Below, piece after piece: positions 52,220 to 62,480 of a stretch of DNA of 64,000 nucleotides. The position numbers and the translations under genes were made by a program. Each line of letters opens with the position of its first letter. The stretch's first letter is position 1. Source of the stretch: Effrenium voratum (lineage: Eukaryota; Sar; Dinophyceae; Suessiales; Symbiodiniaceae); assembly GCA_963377175.1 (NCBI GenBank), contig CAUJNA010001868.1, positions 675,880 to 739,879 on the forward strand, read 5' to 3'. The notes under the pieces were generated by a model. The model did not search any database, was not told the DNA's origin, and worked only from the letters and a program-made list of their open reading frames with translations.

Positions 52220-52454
52220 AAAAGAGGTGTAGCTTTTTTAGGGAAACCGCAAATCGGCGCGGTTCTTTTAGGGCGTCCCTTTAACACCGCCCAAAAACAG
52301 GTAGCCTCCAAAACAGACAGACCCAACAAGGGGTACCCTCAAAACAGACACAGACACTAACCTAACTTACCTTGAAGGAATGCGGTCAAAAGGTAGCTGG
52401 TTTTCAACTGTTCAACGAAACAAATGAAATTCATATTTTGTGGTTTCGCCAACT

Positions 52455-52585
52455 TTGAACCAAATTGTTTCTGAACCAACTCCTTTTTGGTTCATGAACC
52501 AAATGATTTTTGTTAAACCAAATAATGAAGCAAATGATTTATGAACCAAATGGTTTATGAACCACATGAACCAAACAAACTGTTT
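52455..52585 (+). repeat. AACCAAATGATT-type low-complexity repeat
   Basis: ATGAACCAAATG and TGTTTGGTTT variants recur about ten times in both orientations over 130 bases. Confidence 0.65.
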
Positions 52586-52743
52586 GGTTTTCCATCATCC
52601 CTTGGCGTCTAAGTCAAGCGCTTCCAACCCTCTTGCAGCTGCTCCGGAAACCACGGGGATAGTCCCTATCACTCGGTGGCCTGTGTCCATTTCTCAACGC
52701 TCCCCCTGCAACATGAACAACCGGAGAAACAAGAAAGAGAGGC

Positions 52744-52841
52744 ACCTAGACTCTCCTTATGACCCTTTAAACATGGGTCCATGACCCCATTCTTTTTTGG
52801 GGTAATGACCCCCCATTTTTTAGGGTCATGGAGACTCCAGG
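52744..52841 (+). repeat. TIR-H element
   Basis: CCTAGACTCTCCTTATGACCC at left minus one base and GGGTCATGGAGACTCCAGG at right; CATGGGTCCATGACCCC inside. Confidence 0.8.
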
Positions 52842-53288
52842 CAGAAGCAAACCTGCCCCGTAGTTCCCATGGTCGCTGCTCTGGGTGACCGTCGAAAGAA
52901 GGGCACCATGGGGCGTGCTCCCCAATGTGGAGGGAAACCTCGTCGGGAGGAAACACCCAACTAAGGAAACCTCAACTATCGGTGTTTTAGTGTTGGGGAA
53001 ACAGTTTGGGCCAGTTCAGAGATCCTCTTTGCAAGCTGATTGAGAGGATCCCTTCGTAAAGCAGCTGGTTTCTGGGTGCATCCTCAAGGAAACTTGCAAA
53101 AGAGCTCACTCAAAAGCTAATGTCCAGCTTTTCACAACCCCCCCATTAAGCAACCCTTGTTTTTTTCAGTGGGGCAAACAAGTACTCAGTTGTCCAAAGC
53201 CAACCTTTTGGTTTTCCTTTTTCGGCCCATGTTAAGTCAAGGTCCCACAAGTTTAACCTGCACAATCGCGCCTATGACCGTACCGTAT

Positions 53289-53396
53289 CTCGGTTGTTCA
53301 GTGGCTCCCTTTTTCCTTTTTTTTTGGTGGCTGCCCCACTAAAATGGTCTTCCCAAAATAGGTTCCCTTTTTTTAGAGGGTTACTGAACAACTGAG
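53289..53396 (+). repeat. TIR-C element with GTAT duplication
   Basis: CTCGGTTGTTCAGTGG at left and TACTGAACAACTGAG at right, one change in each arm. GTAT precedes the left end and follows the right end. Confidence 0.85.
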
Positions 53397-53535
53397 GTAT
53401 GATTTTGAATCAACTGGTGACGGCTTCCTTGAGGTTTCCAGTGGTGGACGCTAGCGACGAGCGGCACCTCTTCGTGGATCTGGTCCGTGCTCCACTCGGA
53501 TCCGAGTCTCCCAAAAGCAAGCGATTGAACTTCGT

Positions 53536-53644
53536 TTAGGTTTCCCAGTGCCCTTCTCTCCTTTTTTGCTTGGGAGGGTTCCCTACTAAAATAGACAGAA
53601 ACAAGTTGGTACCCTTCTTCAAACCTCTCTACTGGAGGACCTAG
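53536..53644 (+). repeat. TIR-A element
   Basis: TTAGGTTTCCCAGTGCCC at left and CTACTGGAGGACCTAG at right; the centre has TCCCTACTAAAATAGAC. Confidence 0.8.
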
Positions 53645-54171
53645 GTTGTTTAGGCCAACCAACGGGAAGCCACGTGTTTTGTCTCGTGGAGTTGCTGGCC
53701 GTTGGCATGATGTCTTGGGCCAGGAAAACTGCCAGGGTTGCCAGCAGGATGCATTTTGGCAAGCTTGAATGGCTAGCGGATTTGGAGGATTCCCTTGTCA
53801 GGCGATGTTTGCATGTTTTTGCTAAGGAAACCTGATTGCTTTTTAAGAGGGTCCAACACTTTGAACTTGTATTTTCCTGGGATAGCGACCAGAAACAAGG
53901 CAAATACGTCTTCCAAAGCTGTCGGGGAGACCAACGCATTTGCTTTTAACGCATTATGATGTTTTTTTGGTATTCCAGTTCCGATGTTGGAATTTCCACT
54001 GACTCAAAGGCTATCCCTTAACAGAGGCACGACCCTTGAGGCCAAAGGAAGGTATCCAGCAGAATATGTTATGGTGTAAACAAAGCTTTCTTTCGGGTTG
54101 ATGTGCTCTCCTGAAGACAGGGTAAGCATGGTACCCAAAGTTCTTGGGGAGCTTCCCAGTTGTTGGACTCA

Positions 54172-54299
54172 AACATGGTTGTTGTTGCGAAACATTTTTC
54201 ACACGTTTGATCTTATTGTGGCTTAGTGGTTGAAATCCAAATCCACTTAACTGCTAAAGTTTGATTACATGTTTGCTCCCCGAACCCAACATCAACCAA
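54172..54299 (+). repeat. TIR-M element
   Basis: AACATGGTTGTTGTTGCG at left; TTGTGGCTTAGTGGTTGAA, TAACTGCTAAAG inside; CCAACATCAACC at right. Confidence 0.65.
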
Positions 54300-54810
54300 A
54301 GGGCCATCCACTGCTTAAACCCAAGGGGGTCTTTCGGCGCCGCGGCGCTCAGGGCCGTGCCGGCGCCGTGTTTCTTTTCAGCGTGGATTGCCGAGGCCCT
54401 GAGAGGCATGAAGCGGGGGCCTCGAAAGCTGAGAAAAAATTGGCGTGGGCTCGTGGGAAAGGAAGGTGGTTGCCTGTCCACATGACACCCACGGAACCCC
54501 GAAACGTCAGGTTCCGTGTTCGTGGACGGAAGGGCACTACAGCAGGTAACCAGGGAAGACCAGCATGTGAAAAACTAAAGACAATGTGAAAAACTAGAGG
54601 TTAAGAATCCAGAGTTTAGAAAAAGACCTCCAAAAAAGACCTCCATTTCTCAACATCAATTCCTGCCCTTCCCCCTCCCCCCCGTCCCCCCCATGGCAAG
54701 CGCCCAGTTGGAGCTGCGGGGGCCGGGCGAAGAGCTGGCGCCTTTCGTGCTGGCGGAGGCTCGCTCGCTCGCTTTTTGATTTTGTCTCCGAGGGTTTTGG
54801 GGGTTTGGGG

Positions 54811-54910
54811 CTTTGTGTGTGTGTGTGTCCTCTTTTTTTTTCTGGGGTGGGGGGGGGGGGAGTTGTGTGTGTGTGTGTTGTTTTTTTTGGGGGGAGGTGG
54901 TTGTGTTTTG
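54811..54910. repeat. (TG)n with T and G runs
   Basis: Two TG tracts alternating with runs of T and G. Confidence 0.8.
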
Positions 54911-54998
54911 TTGGTTGTGGTTTTTGTTTGGGGTTGTTTTGTGTTTTGTCTCCGATTTTGTTGGAAGAGCCTTTCCCGTCGCCTGTCCTTGGCGATTC

Positions 54999-55104
54999 CC
55001 AGCCGTCCGGTTCCACAGCTTTTCAGGTCTGTTGGTTTAGAGGAGGGTTGCATTTAATTGTCCCACTAAAGTTAAACACTATTAGCAGGGGACCTGAGGA
55101 CACC
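54999..55104 (+). repeat. TIR-Y element, copy 2
   Basis: CCCAGCCGTCCGGTTCC at left, TTTAATTGTCCCACTAAAG inside, AGCAGGGGACCTGAGG at right. AGGTC and GACCT near the ends are inverted. Confidence 0.6.
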
Positions 55105-55112
55105 GCAGAATT

Positions 55113-55221
55113 CATATGGCTGTGGCTCAAAAACACGTACTTAAATGGCACCTTGGTAAATGGAACCAAAGGCTAAAACCTGCGTAACCCTAGCTCTTAA
55201 ATTTTGAGCCACACCCATATG
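55113..55221 (-). repeat. TIR-D element, complete
   Basis: CATATGGCTGTGGCTCAAAA and TTTTGAGCCACACCCATATG; it lies nine bases after TIR-Y. Confidence 0.75.
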
Positions 55222-55789
55222 TTTTTGTTCCCCCCCCCTGTTGGTGGAATGGGCATTTGCGTTTCAGAATCTGTCTTCGTTCCCGCCTGGTTGGTGGAAT
55301 GGCCATGCGCGTGCCCCCCTTTTAAAGGCTAATTAACAGCACAGTGGCACTAGATACCTACTATAGTGGCGAAACACCTGGGATCCATTCGCAATAACGA
55401 GCAGTCATATTTTGCCCAGTGAATCTCCATCACCAACTGCATAAGTTGGTCAGATAGTTGTGTGTCTCAAGGTGTTTTTTTTCTCCCCCAATATTCGAAT
55501 GCATCCGTGGACAAGAGGGCTGGTTTTTTTTGTTTATGCGGCTCGATGAGGCTTAGGCGATTGTTTTTGACAAGTCCCTAGTCTGAAATTTGGGCGTGTT
55601 GTTTTGGAGGCTCGTGACGCCTTTGCACCTTGGTTTACCCTTATCTGACACATATTTTGAGCACACGGCTTTGACTAGTTGCAACATTAGTGACTCAACA
55701 GCCAAAAAGTCCCTCAGGAGGAAAGTGGGCCCCATCCTGCGAGGGCAAACAAACCAATTCAGGGAAGATTTGGAACGTGGCTCCATTCG
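55222..55789. other. Gene-free stretch, nothing recognised
   Basis: GGTTGGTGGAATGG(G/C)CAT(T/G) occurs twice at 55240-55300. No other structure seen. Confidence 0.35.
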
Positions 55790-55874
55790 GCTAGAAAACG
55801 TCTGGGAACCCAGGGAAAACGGCCGGTTTTTGAAAAGAACGATGGTTGAAAAGAATGGGGAATCAACCCCTAGA
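55790..55874 (+). repeat. TIR-G element, left end short
   Basis: GGCTAGAAAACG at left, TTTTTGAAAAGAACGATGG inside, GGGGAATCAACCCCTAGA at right. Confidence 0.7.
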
Positions 55875-56151
55875 TTTTGGGGAGGGGAGGCCATGATGAG
55901 GTGTCAAGAGTAAATGGAGCTTGACACAATCCAAAGAGCAAATGAGGGCAAGGTGATCGTACTTTTAAAGGGGTTACCTATATCATATACTCCTCCTCCC
56001 TGTAGATGCATGTGATAAGATGGATGCATCGGGGTGGGGGAGGTGTTTTCTGTTGGGGGTGGTGCATGGTGGTGCTGATCAACCTTTCCATCTCACATTC
56101 GGCAGTTCCCCTTTTTTCACAGCCCAAAGCAAAGACCTCTTGTGATGCACC

Positions 56152-56241
56152 CAGGTCCCCCAGTAGTGCCCGTTTACCCTTTCTTTTTTGGTGGAGAGGG
56201 CTCCCCTACTAAAATTTGTTCTAACCTCTCTGGAGGACCTA
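56152..56241 (+). repeat. TIR-A element, internally deleted
   Basis: CAGGTCCCCCAGTAGTGCCC at left, GGGCTCCCCTACTAAAATTT, then TCTAACCTCTCTGGAGGACC at right. The ACTACAG block is gone and a TIR-L fragment abuts. Confidence 0.75.
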
Positions 56242-56300
56242 CTTTGGATGGACGAAATCCTGCACCACTTGGAAGCCATGAGAAACCATTGAAGCCATGG
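56240..56300 (+). repeat. TIR-L left end fragment abutting TIR-A
   Basis: TACTTTGGATGGACGAAATCC without its first base, then CTGCACCACTTGG and GAAACCATTG. The right half is absent. Confidence 0.65.
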
Positions 56301-56452
56301 GAAACATATCTGGAGGACCTAGACACGATCACGTCCTTCCTCCGATTGATTGGTCGATACTTCGGCAGGGCGCTGCCCTCATCGTCGCCAGTGCGCTGCA
56401 AGCGGAGGAGCTTGGATCCATCTGGGCGAAAAATACTGCGGACATAGGCGTC

Positions 56453-56557
56453 CTTTTTGGTTGTTGTGGTCGAAAAATAGCTGGTGATTCCTGGTTTACC
56501 TGGTAGTTTAATCATCTACCAGGGAAACCCATCTATTTCCCCAAAAGGACACCTATG
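56453..56557 (+). repeat. TIR-K element abutting TIR-L
   Basis: CATAGGCGTCCTTTTTGG at left, CTGGTTTACCTGGTAGTTTA inside, AAAAGGACACCTATG at right. Confidence 0.75.
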
Positions 56558-56711
56558 ACTGTGGATGGAATTGCGAAATCCAGAAGTCGCACCAGGTTGA
56601 AACCATGGGAATTGGGAATGAAACCATAACGTGTGTTGGTATTTACAGGGGAGTTATCAGAAACCAGGGTTTCCAGAAGGTGGTGCGAAATGGATTTCGT
56701 CCATCCACAGT
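56558..56711 (+). repeat. TIR-L element with ATG at both sides
   Basis: ACTGTGGATGGAATTGCG at left; GTTGGTATTTACAGGGGAG inside; GGATTTCGTCCATCCACAGT at right. ATG precedes and follows it, a possible 3-bp target duplication made from the last bases of TIR-K. Confidence 0.75.
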
Positions 56712-56944
56712 ATGGGGAGAGCTCACACACACACCCTGAGGGCTCAACGGGGTTTAACAAATCCCCTTTGGTGGTGTTGAGCATCACCTTTTTGGGCCGA
56801 TAAGTTTCCTGTTGGTGGGTGAAGTACAGCCTGTTCAACTGTTTAAGGGGTCATTTAGAGGCCACAGTAAATAGAACCTAGATAGATCCTTTCGAAAACG
56901 GCGTTGCCACGTCGCCGAGGCTCACCGTAAGTTTGATTCCTCAT

Positions 56945-57058
56945 CTAGGTCCCCCAGTAGTTCCCTTTTACCCTTTTTTGGGGGAGGGTTCCCCTACTAA
57001 AATAGACTACAGAAAAGACTCGGGCACCCTTATTGTAACCTCTCTGCATAAGGACCTT
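56945..57058 (+). repeat. TIR-A element
   Basis: CTAGGTCCCCCAGTAGTTCC at left; GGGTTCCCCTACTAAAATAG inside; right end changed to GCATAAGGACCTT. Confidence 0.8.
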
Positions 57059-58276
57059 GCACCCACGTTTGCCACAGCTTGCCGCAGCCGCCAGTTCTTT
57101 GCTTGACAAAGGCCTGTCCTGCTGTTCTGGGTTAGGAGGGCGACCACGTGCTAGACGCCTGCGCCAACGGCACCACGTCGTCAATGCCCAAATGCGAGAT
57201 TTCGCGAACGCCGGGGTTGAGCCGGGGTCAGCAACTGCGTGCAGCATCACACCATGGGGTGTGATTGTTTTCGGGCTTGTTTTGGGCCAATAGTAGGCGA
57301 CTTTGTGGCCTGCTGCTTCACCCCCACCAGCTAAAGAAATTTGTCATGAAGGAGCTTTTCTGATATTATGTTAGGTACGTGTATATATATATATGAATAA
57401 TAGTTGTTCCTTTCAGATAGAGACAAACACAGCTGAAGCTTGGCCGCTGTCGCACAAGCACATTCCATGTGGTTGAAGGTCTCGGATCACGTCATGGTGA
57501 TTCTGTGCAACCAGGTCGTGTTCATCAAACACAGAGAGTCAAACCAACAGCTGTGCTTACTTGCGACGATGGTAGAGTCACTTACACAGAATATCTGTCG
57601 CTTTCCTCTGGGCCTTTGCAAGAGGTTTCCCTTTGGTCCATAGAAGGTTTAGACCATGCGAACCCGGAAGAGTCAACCTGAGTTGAATTCTGGCCTCCAA
57701 ATACGTGTCAAACACTTAGGGCAGCCCACCATATGGTGGTCCTTTTGATCGCCTTTAACCCAACCCCCAAAAACAGAACCCTCAAAAAGTCGATCCGACA
57801 CCGAGGTTGGTCTTGGCCGGCGGGATGTTCAAGCGCTGTCCCAGGGGACAGGCTCTGCGCGGCGCCCGGTTGGGCAAAAACTGGTCGCTTGGGGTCGGTT
57901 GTGTTGTTTTGTTGTTTGTTGTTGTTTGTTTTTGTTTGTTTTGCGCGTGCAACCCTTTGCGCGGATTGGCATGGTGAATGTGCAAAACCTTCAGATGTGT
58001 TCCACTTTTCGCGGCACGCGTGCGATTGCAACTCTTGGCGGCAGTTGCGTGGAGAACGACCCTTTGTGTTGAGACTGGCCCGCGCGAAAACATATGCACA
58101 GAGCAACTTGAAGAGAGACAATCGCGCAGAGAGCTTGTGCAGAGAAACTTGCACAAAAGCATTTGCGCACACAAACATGCACTGAGAGCTTGCCCGAGAA
58201 CCGGTCCTATTCTGGGGCTGGCATTTTGAGAAAACCGCATATTTGCTCTTGCTCCCTTGCAGTAGCTCCCAGAAAT
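57059..58276. other. Repeat-poor stretch with GTGCA/GCGCA low complexity
   Basis: A (TA)n tract lies at 57380-57396. At 57900-58200 the sequence is rich in TTGTT, then in irregular 20-25-base units with GCACAGAG, GAGAGC and CTTGC. Frames of about 150 codons exist on both strands there, probably because stop codons are rare in such DNA. Confidence 0.35.
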
Positions 58277-58403
58277 CTAGCGATACCTTCCATTTCCATG
58301 CTTTCCAGGGATCCGGATCTTTCTAGAAAACCTCCTTTGAAACCCAGGGAAATGGCCTCGAAAAGAACGATGGTTGGAAATGGAAAAGGAAGCAACCCTT
58401 AGA
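58277..58403 (+). repeat. TIR-G element
   Basis: CTAGCGATACCTTCC at left, GGGATCCGGATCTTTCTAG inside, GAAGCAACCCTTAGAA at right. Confidence 0.65.
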
Positions 58404-58567
58404 AGACTTGGCGAGGGTTACATGTTCATCTGGGGAGCAAATGGCCGATGAAAATATCATTTGGGAAGCCCGAGCTGAGCGAGGCCGCAGAACTTGCAAG
58501 GCAAGCTGGTCTGCAATGAAGTGCGCGACTGAGACGTCAACTCCAGTGATGTTAGAGCCCAAGTGCT

Positions 58568-58622
58568 TTTGGGGAGGGGTATGGTTACATGTTTGACTAC
58601 CCCCCCCCAAAAAAAAAAAACG
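58568..58622. repeat. G-run/C-run/A-run hairpin
   Basis: TTTTGGGGAGGGGTA is followed by GGTTACATGTTTGACTA and runs of C and A ending AAAACG, the same layout as 6264-6332. Confidence 0.55.
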
Positions 58623-59464
58623 TGGCAATGAAGTGGTCGTATGTTTGGCAACCAGAATTTCCTAGGTTTTCAACCAGTTCAGCCACCTATGTACTCCACT
58701 TTTCCCTTTTTTTAATACTCTTTGTTGCCTTTGCTTTGTTTTCCTCTGTTTGCAACCGATTGGGCGCCTTTGGGTCTCCGTTCGGTTCGCGAAAAGCGGC
58801 GCCTTCCGGGCCGCGGGATGGACTCAGATGGTGAAAGCCAAAGCCCAGACCCTGCAAGCGATCCTGCCGGGGCCCCAAACCGGGCCTCAGGCCCGAGTGG
58901 GGTGCGGAAACTTTGTGTTTTCTTTGAGGTGGTACCCCTTTTTTGGGGTGAATGCCCAAAGGACAGCCCAATTGTGTTGGGGGCGGGGGGTCCCCCAACT
59001 TGGCCATTTCAATCAGTACCTATTCCACTTCTTTATTTCGGGGGGGGGAGTAAGGATCAGATGGATAGTATAAGAACCCTTGATCAACGGAACTGGCCCA
59101 TTTTGTTTTGTCTACCCAGGCGCTCGCTGGTGCCGTGGCGACTCTTTGACACCCAGGCGCACGACTGACTCGACCTGTTGCGTCGTCTCGTTCAAGCGCT
59201 ACTGCCGAAACCCGGCTACGAATTTTAATAGGGAACCCCTCCAAAGTGGTTGGTGGATATGGATCCCCACCTAAATGATGTCCACCAAAGGGTATCAAAG
59301 GGTCCCTAAAAAAATCAGACCCACCCCGTTTCAGAGGCCGAAACTGCGGCCATGCCCAGGTTCGACGGCATGTTGTTGTTTTCTCATCGGTGTTTTTTGT
59401 TGTCCGAAAGGCGTCCGCGGATTGCATCTGTACAAAGCCCACACCCATCCGGAGGTACAAAAGC

Positions 59465-59571
59465 TTTGGTGCATTTTGCTTGGATGTTAAGACTTTAACT
59501 TTTTGCCAACTAATGATTTTTCCGCATTACACAACTAAAAGTTAGTCGCTTGTAGCAGGGCTTCGCAGTTT
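59465..59571 (+). repeat. TIR-B element, subtype 2
   Basis: TTTGGTGCATTTTGCTTGGA at left; TTTTGCCAACTAATGAT and GTTAGTCGCTTGTAGCAGG inside; right end degraded. Confidence 0.6.
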
Positions 59572-59668
59572 CAGCCGCGAAAATGTGGCCCTGCGAGGCC
59601 AGTATTGCCGGGCATGGCCCCCGAGTGGCTGAGAGCCTCAGCCGGCTGATAGATCGCTTTCATCTCCA

Positions 59669-59738
59669 CCTAGAGTCTCCATGACCCTTAAAAAATGGGT
59701 CCACTCCTGAATTTTGGGCAATGACCAACTAAGGGCTC
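59669..59738 (+). repeat. TIR-H element, right end lost
   Basis: CCTAGAGTCTCCATGACCC then TTTTGGGCAATGACCAAC and stops. Confidence 0.65.
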
Positions 59739-60339
59739 AGTGGTTACGAAAAACCGGGGGGCGCAACCATGTTTGGGACACTGTAGGGTCATGGTCGGAC
59801 CTGCCAAACTTTGGAAACTTGGTTGCAGATCAATTCTTGCTTTGTTGGGAAGCGCGCGCGCTCCGGGCGGTGGAAAAGACAAGTCGTAGCTGCGAGGCGA
59901 TCCCCAGCTCTCAAATTCTGAGGTTTTCACTTCCGTGGACATGGCCACGCCCTCCAACGCGGCGGAGAGGCGCGACATTGTCCAGCTGAAAATGGCTGCC
60001 GTCCCCTTTGATTTATTGACGCCCAAAGTCCATCAGACTTGGAGGCCACCTCTTTTTCGGCTCCATGTTAACTTGCGGGGTGGAAGGAGCGTATGAGCCT
60101 ATCCTGAAAAAATCGCTTCAGTCCGCCACTTTTTCCTCAAGTTGGGGAAGTACCCCCTGCGCTTCATGTCGGTTGGTGGTTTGGGGCCAAAGCCACCAAT
60201 CTCATCTCAGGGTATGTTTTGTCTTTTGAGGCCTCCAAGTGAACCAACTAGGGCCGTCCGAATGCATCAATCATGGACCAAGACGGGCGCAATTGCAGGC
60301 ACGGCATTCCTCGGATTTCTTGGCTCCGTGTAACCTTTC

Positions 60340-60424
60340 CTAGGTCCCCCCCAGTAGTCCCCTGCTAAAATAGACTACAGAAAAAAGAGTACCCGTATTC
60401 TATCCTCTCTACTGGAGGACCTAG
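60340..60424 (+). repeat. TIR-A element with TTTC duplication
   Basis: CTAGGTCCCCCCCAGTAG and CTACTGGAGGACCTAG at the ends; the left central part is deleted. TTTC stands directly before and after the element. Confidence 0.85.
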
Positions 60425-60916
60425 TTTCACTCGGGAATATATTGGAGCACAGCAATGGTGTCATTTTGCTTCACAGCTTTCCACCTGCAAGTTGGTTAGG
60501 GACCGCTAGATATTGCCATAGGGCATATCTACACGGATGAGAAGAGAGGGGTCCTCAAAGTCTCATTTTGGTTCCCCTTTCACTTGACATGTTTTGCCGG
60601 CATCCCCTTGAGCTGGTTTCCCACAATTCAGCCAATGGCTGGTGATAATTCAGCTTCTTCCTTTTTCGGGGGCTTCTGGGTGCATACGGAAAGGTCAGAC
60701 TGAGAGGCTTATGTATGGTCCAAAGATTTCGCAAGAAGGGAGCCAAATTAAACCAAAGGGAGTTATTTTAAACATGGGCCTTGCAATTGAGACGCGTTTT
60801 GGCATTGGCACTGGCCGGCCAGAATGGTTGGTTTCCTTGTCTCGTGAAATACCAGAAAGCTCAATTCAATGTTCGGGAACACCCAAATGAGCCACAATCA
60901 AAACCCGGGTAAGTGA

Positions 60917-61025
60917 CTCAGTTGTTCAGTGGCACCCTTTTTCCATTTTTTTGGTGGCTGCCCCACTAAAAGTGGTCTTCCCCAAAAAGGGTTCCCTTTT
61001 TTTCCAGGGTCACTGAACAACTGAG
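60917..61025 (+). repeat. TIR-C element with GTGA duplication
   Basis: Perfect 15-bp termini. GTGA stands directly before CTCAG and directly after CTGAG. The left flank GGGTAAGTGA also contains a splice-donor-like GTAAGT. Confidence 0.9.
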
Positions 61026-61146
61026 GTGAAGTAAGTGAAGTTTAGTAAGGGGCGATCCCAGCCATAAATAGCTGCGGATCTCCGGCTTCTTAGTTCTTGA
61101 AGCATTCTGGGTCGACCATTGTTGTACCGGGTTTTGATTGTGACTC

Positions 61147-61275
61147 AAATGGCTGTGGGTCAAAACCAATGGGATCCCATTGTGGGGTAAGTGCAACCCA
61201 TGTTTCTCTATTTTAGTGGTATCGGGTCCCGTTCACTGAGGCTACGGAATTTGGTTTTTGAGAAGCCCCATGGCC
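61147..61275 (+). repeat. TIR-E element abutting TIR-D
   Basis: AAATGGCTGTGGGTCAAAAC at left; GGGATCCCATTGTGGGG and CGTTCACTGAGGCTACGG inside; right terminus CCCCATGGCCA degraded. Confidence 0.65.
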
Positions 61276-61385
61276 AAATGGGTGTGGCTCAAAATTAAAC
61301 AGGAGGGGTTACGCAGGTTTTGGTCCAGGTTTCCACTTACCAGGGTTCCATTTTGGAATTCCGGTTTTTTGAGCCACAGCCAAAT
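61276..61385 (+). repeat. TIR-D element, subtype with AACAGGAGGGGTTACG
   Basis: AAATGGGTGTGGCTCAAAAT at left; GGGTTACGCAGGTTTTGG and CTTACCAGGGTTCC inside; TTTTGAGCCACAGCCAAAT at right. Very close to 63821-63928. Confidence 0.8.
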
Positions 61386-61537
61386 GTCATTGGCCCCAGA
61401 TCTCTGGCGCCGGATCTCGCTCGCTCCGCTTGGGCTCCAGCCGCCCTCGGTCTGAAAACTCGTTCTGGCGGCGAGGGGAAAAAACCATAAATTATGACGA
61501 CCGAAAGGAGCGGGCAGCGGGCAGGGAAAAAGCTGCG

Positions 61538-61604
61538 AAGGTTGGGAGGGGTCCCCTGCTACAGGCAGAAAAAAGTTGGTGCCTTCTAACCTCTCTGGAC
61601 CTAG
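61538..61604 (+). repeat. TIR-A right half
   Basis: GGGAGGGGTCCCCTGCTAC, then TTCTAACCTCTCTGGACCTAG without its last base. The left terminus is absent. Confidence 0.65.
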
Positions 61605-61951
61605 ACAGTGTTCCATACACCGACCCAGTCCAATTGCATGGAGTTGGGCTCCAGAAAGTCTAGCAATACTCCTGACTTGTAGGATCAGGTAGGAAGTGAC
61701 CCAGACCTCAGCTTTAATTCACGTTTTGTGTGCGAAAATTCGAGATGGGCTCTTCTTGGGGGCAACACTACTGTTGGAATGCGCCCGTGTCAATATCCAT
61801 TGTCAGGAGAGCCAAACTTCATAAGCTATATGGGGCTGGTTTTGGAGGATATCCTTGGCTGATCGTTTTGGGGTGCTTGTTTGACAGGTTTTAAGCAAAT
61901 AATCGCAATGCGAGCCCAACATATTTTGTCTTTAGGCTTCATAAAGCGAAG

Positions 61952-62065
61952 CTGGTCCCCCAGTGCTTTTGCCCTTCTTTTTTTTCTGGGGGAGGGTTCC
62001 CCTACTAAAATAGACTACACAAAAAAGTTGGAACCCTTATCTAACCTCTCTATTGGAGGACCTAG
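61952..62065 (+). repeat. TIR-A element
   Basis: CTGGTCCCCCAGTGC at left; GGGTTCCCCTACTAAAATAG inside; CTATTGGAGGACCTAG at right. Confidence 0.8.
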
Positions 62066-62261
62066 TTGTGTTGTTTGGGTGATTGGAGTCAAAACTCATG
62101 TGCCCAAACAGAACTTCGGAGGGTGGTGTTTCCTGGCTACAGAACCAACCCGGCCTGACTCGCCAATGGCTATCACATCGTTTGTTACTGCAACAACAAC
62201 CCCCTTGGCCAGAGTTCTTGACTGGCAACCCACAGGTCTCATGCTTGGCTCTTATCTCTTT

Positions 62262-62288
62262 GTGGTGTGTGTGTGTGTGTGCGTGCGT
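62262..62288. repeat. (TG)n microsatellite
   Basis: TG dinucleotides with a GTGCGTGCG end. Confidence 0.8.
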
Positions 62289-62298
62289 TTATTTCAAA

Positions 62299-62437
62299 GG
62301 GTTTTGTATTACACCTTGGGAATACACCCACTGGGCATTGACCCCATTTAGGCACATTTCCGGATAAAACCGTGTCATGTTGAACCATCCTGGGTCATTT
62401 CCTAAGGGTGTAATCCCAGGGTGTAATACAAAAAACC
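62299..62437. repeat. Long-armed inverted repeat element
   Basis: Arms of about 30 bases: GGTTTTGTATTACACC with TGGGAATACACCC at left and its near-complement (GGGTGTAATCCC, AGGGTGTAATACAAAA) at right, around an unrelated 80-base centre. It is the only copy of this family in the window and lies 44 bases before the zinc-finger frame. Confidence 0.75.
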
Positions 62438-62480
62438 TCAGATTATTGGCTCGGTACTGCCGGGCATCCGTAGGAGCATC

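Noticed and set aside
54594..55053. Minus-strand frames of 140-145 codons rich in Thr, His and Pro
   Set aside because: They are translations of (TG)n, T and G runs.
55113..55221. TIR-D terminus as a relict spliced leader
   Set aside because: GGCTCAA in the terminus matches the tail of the dinoflagellate spliced leader, but the rest does not align and the motif lies in both arms of a mobile element. No full leader relict was found in the window.
57708..58240. Opposed frames of about 150 codons
   Set aside because: Low-complexity DNA with few stops on both strands; no motif supports either.
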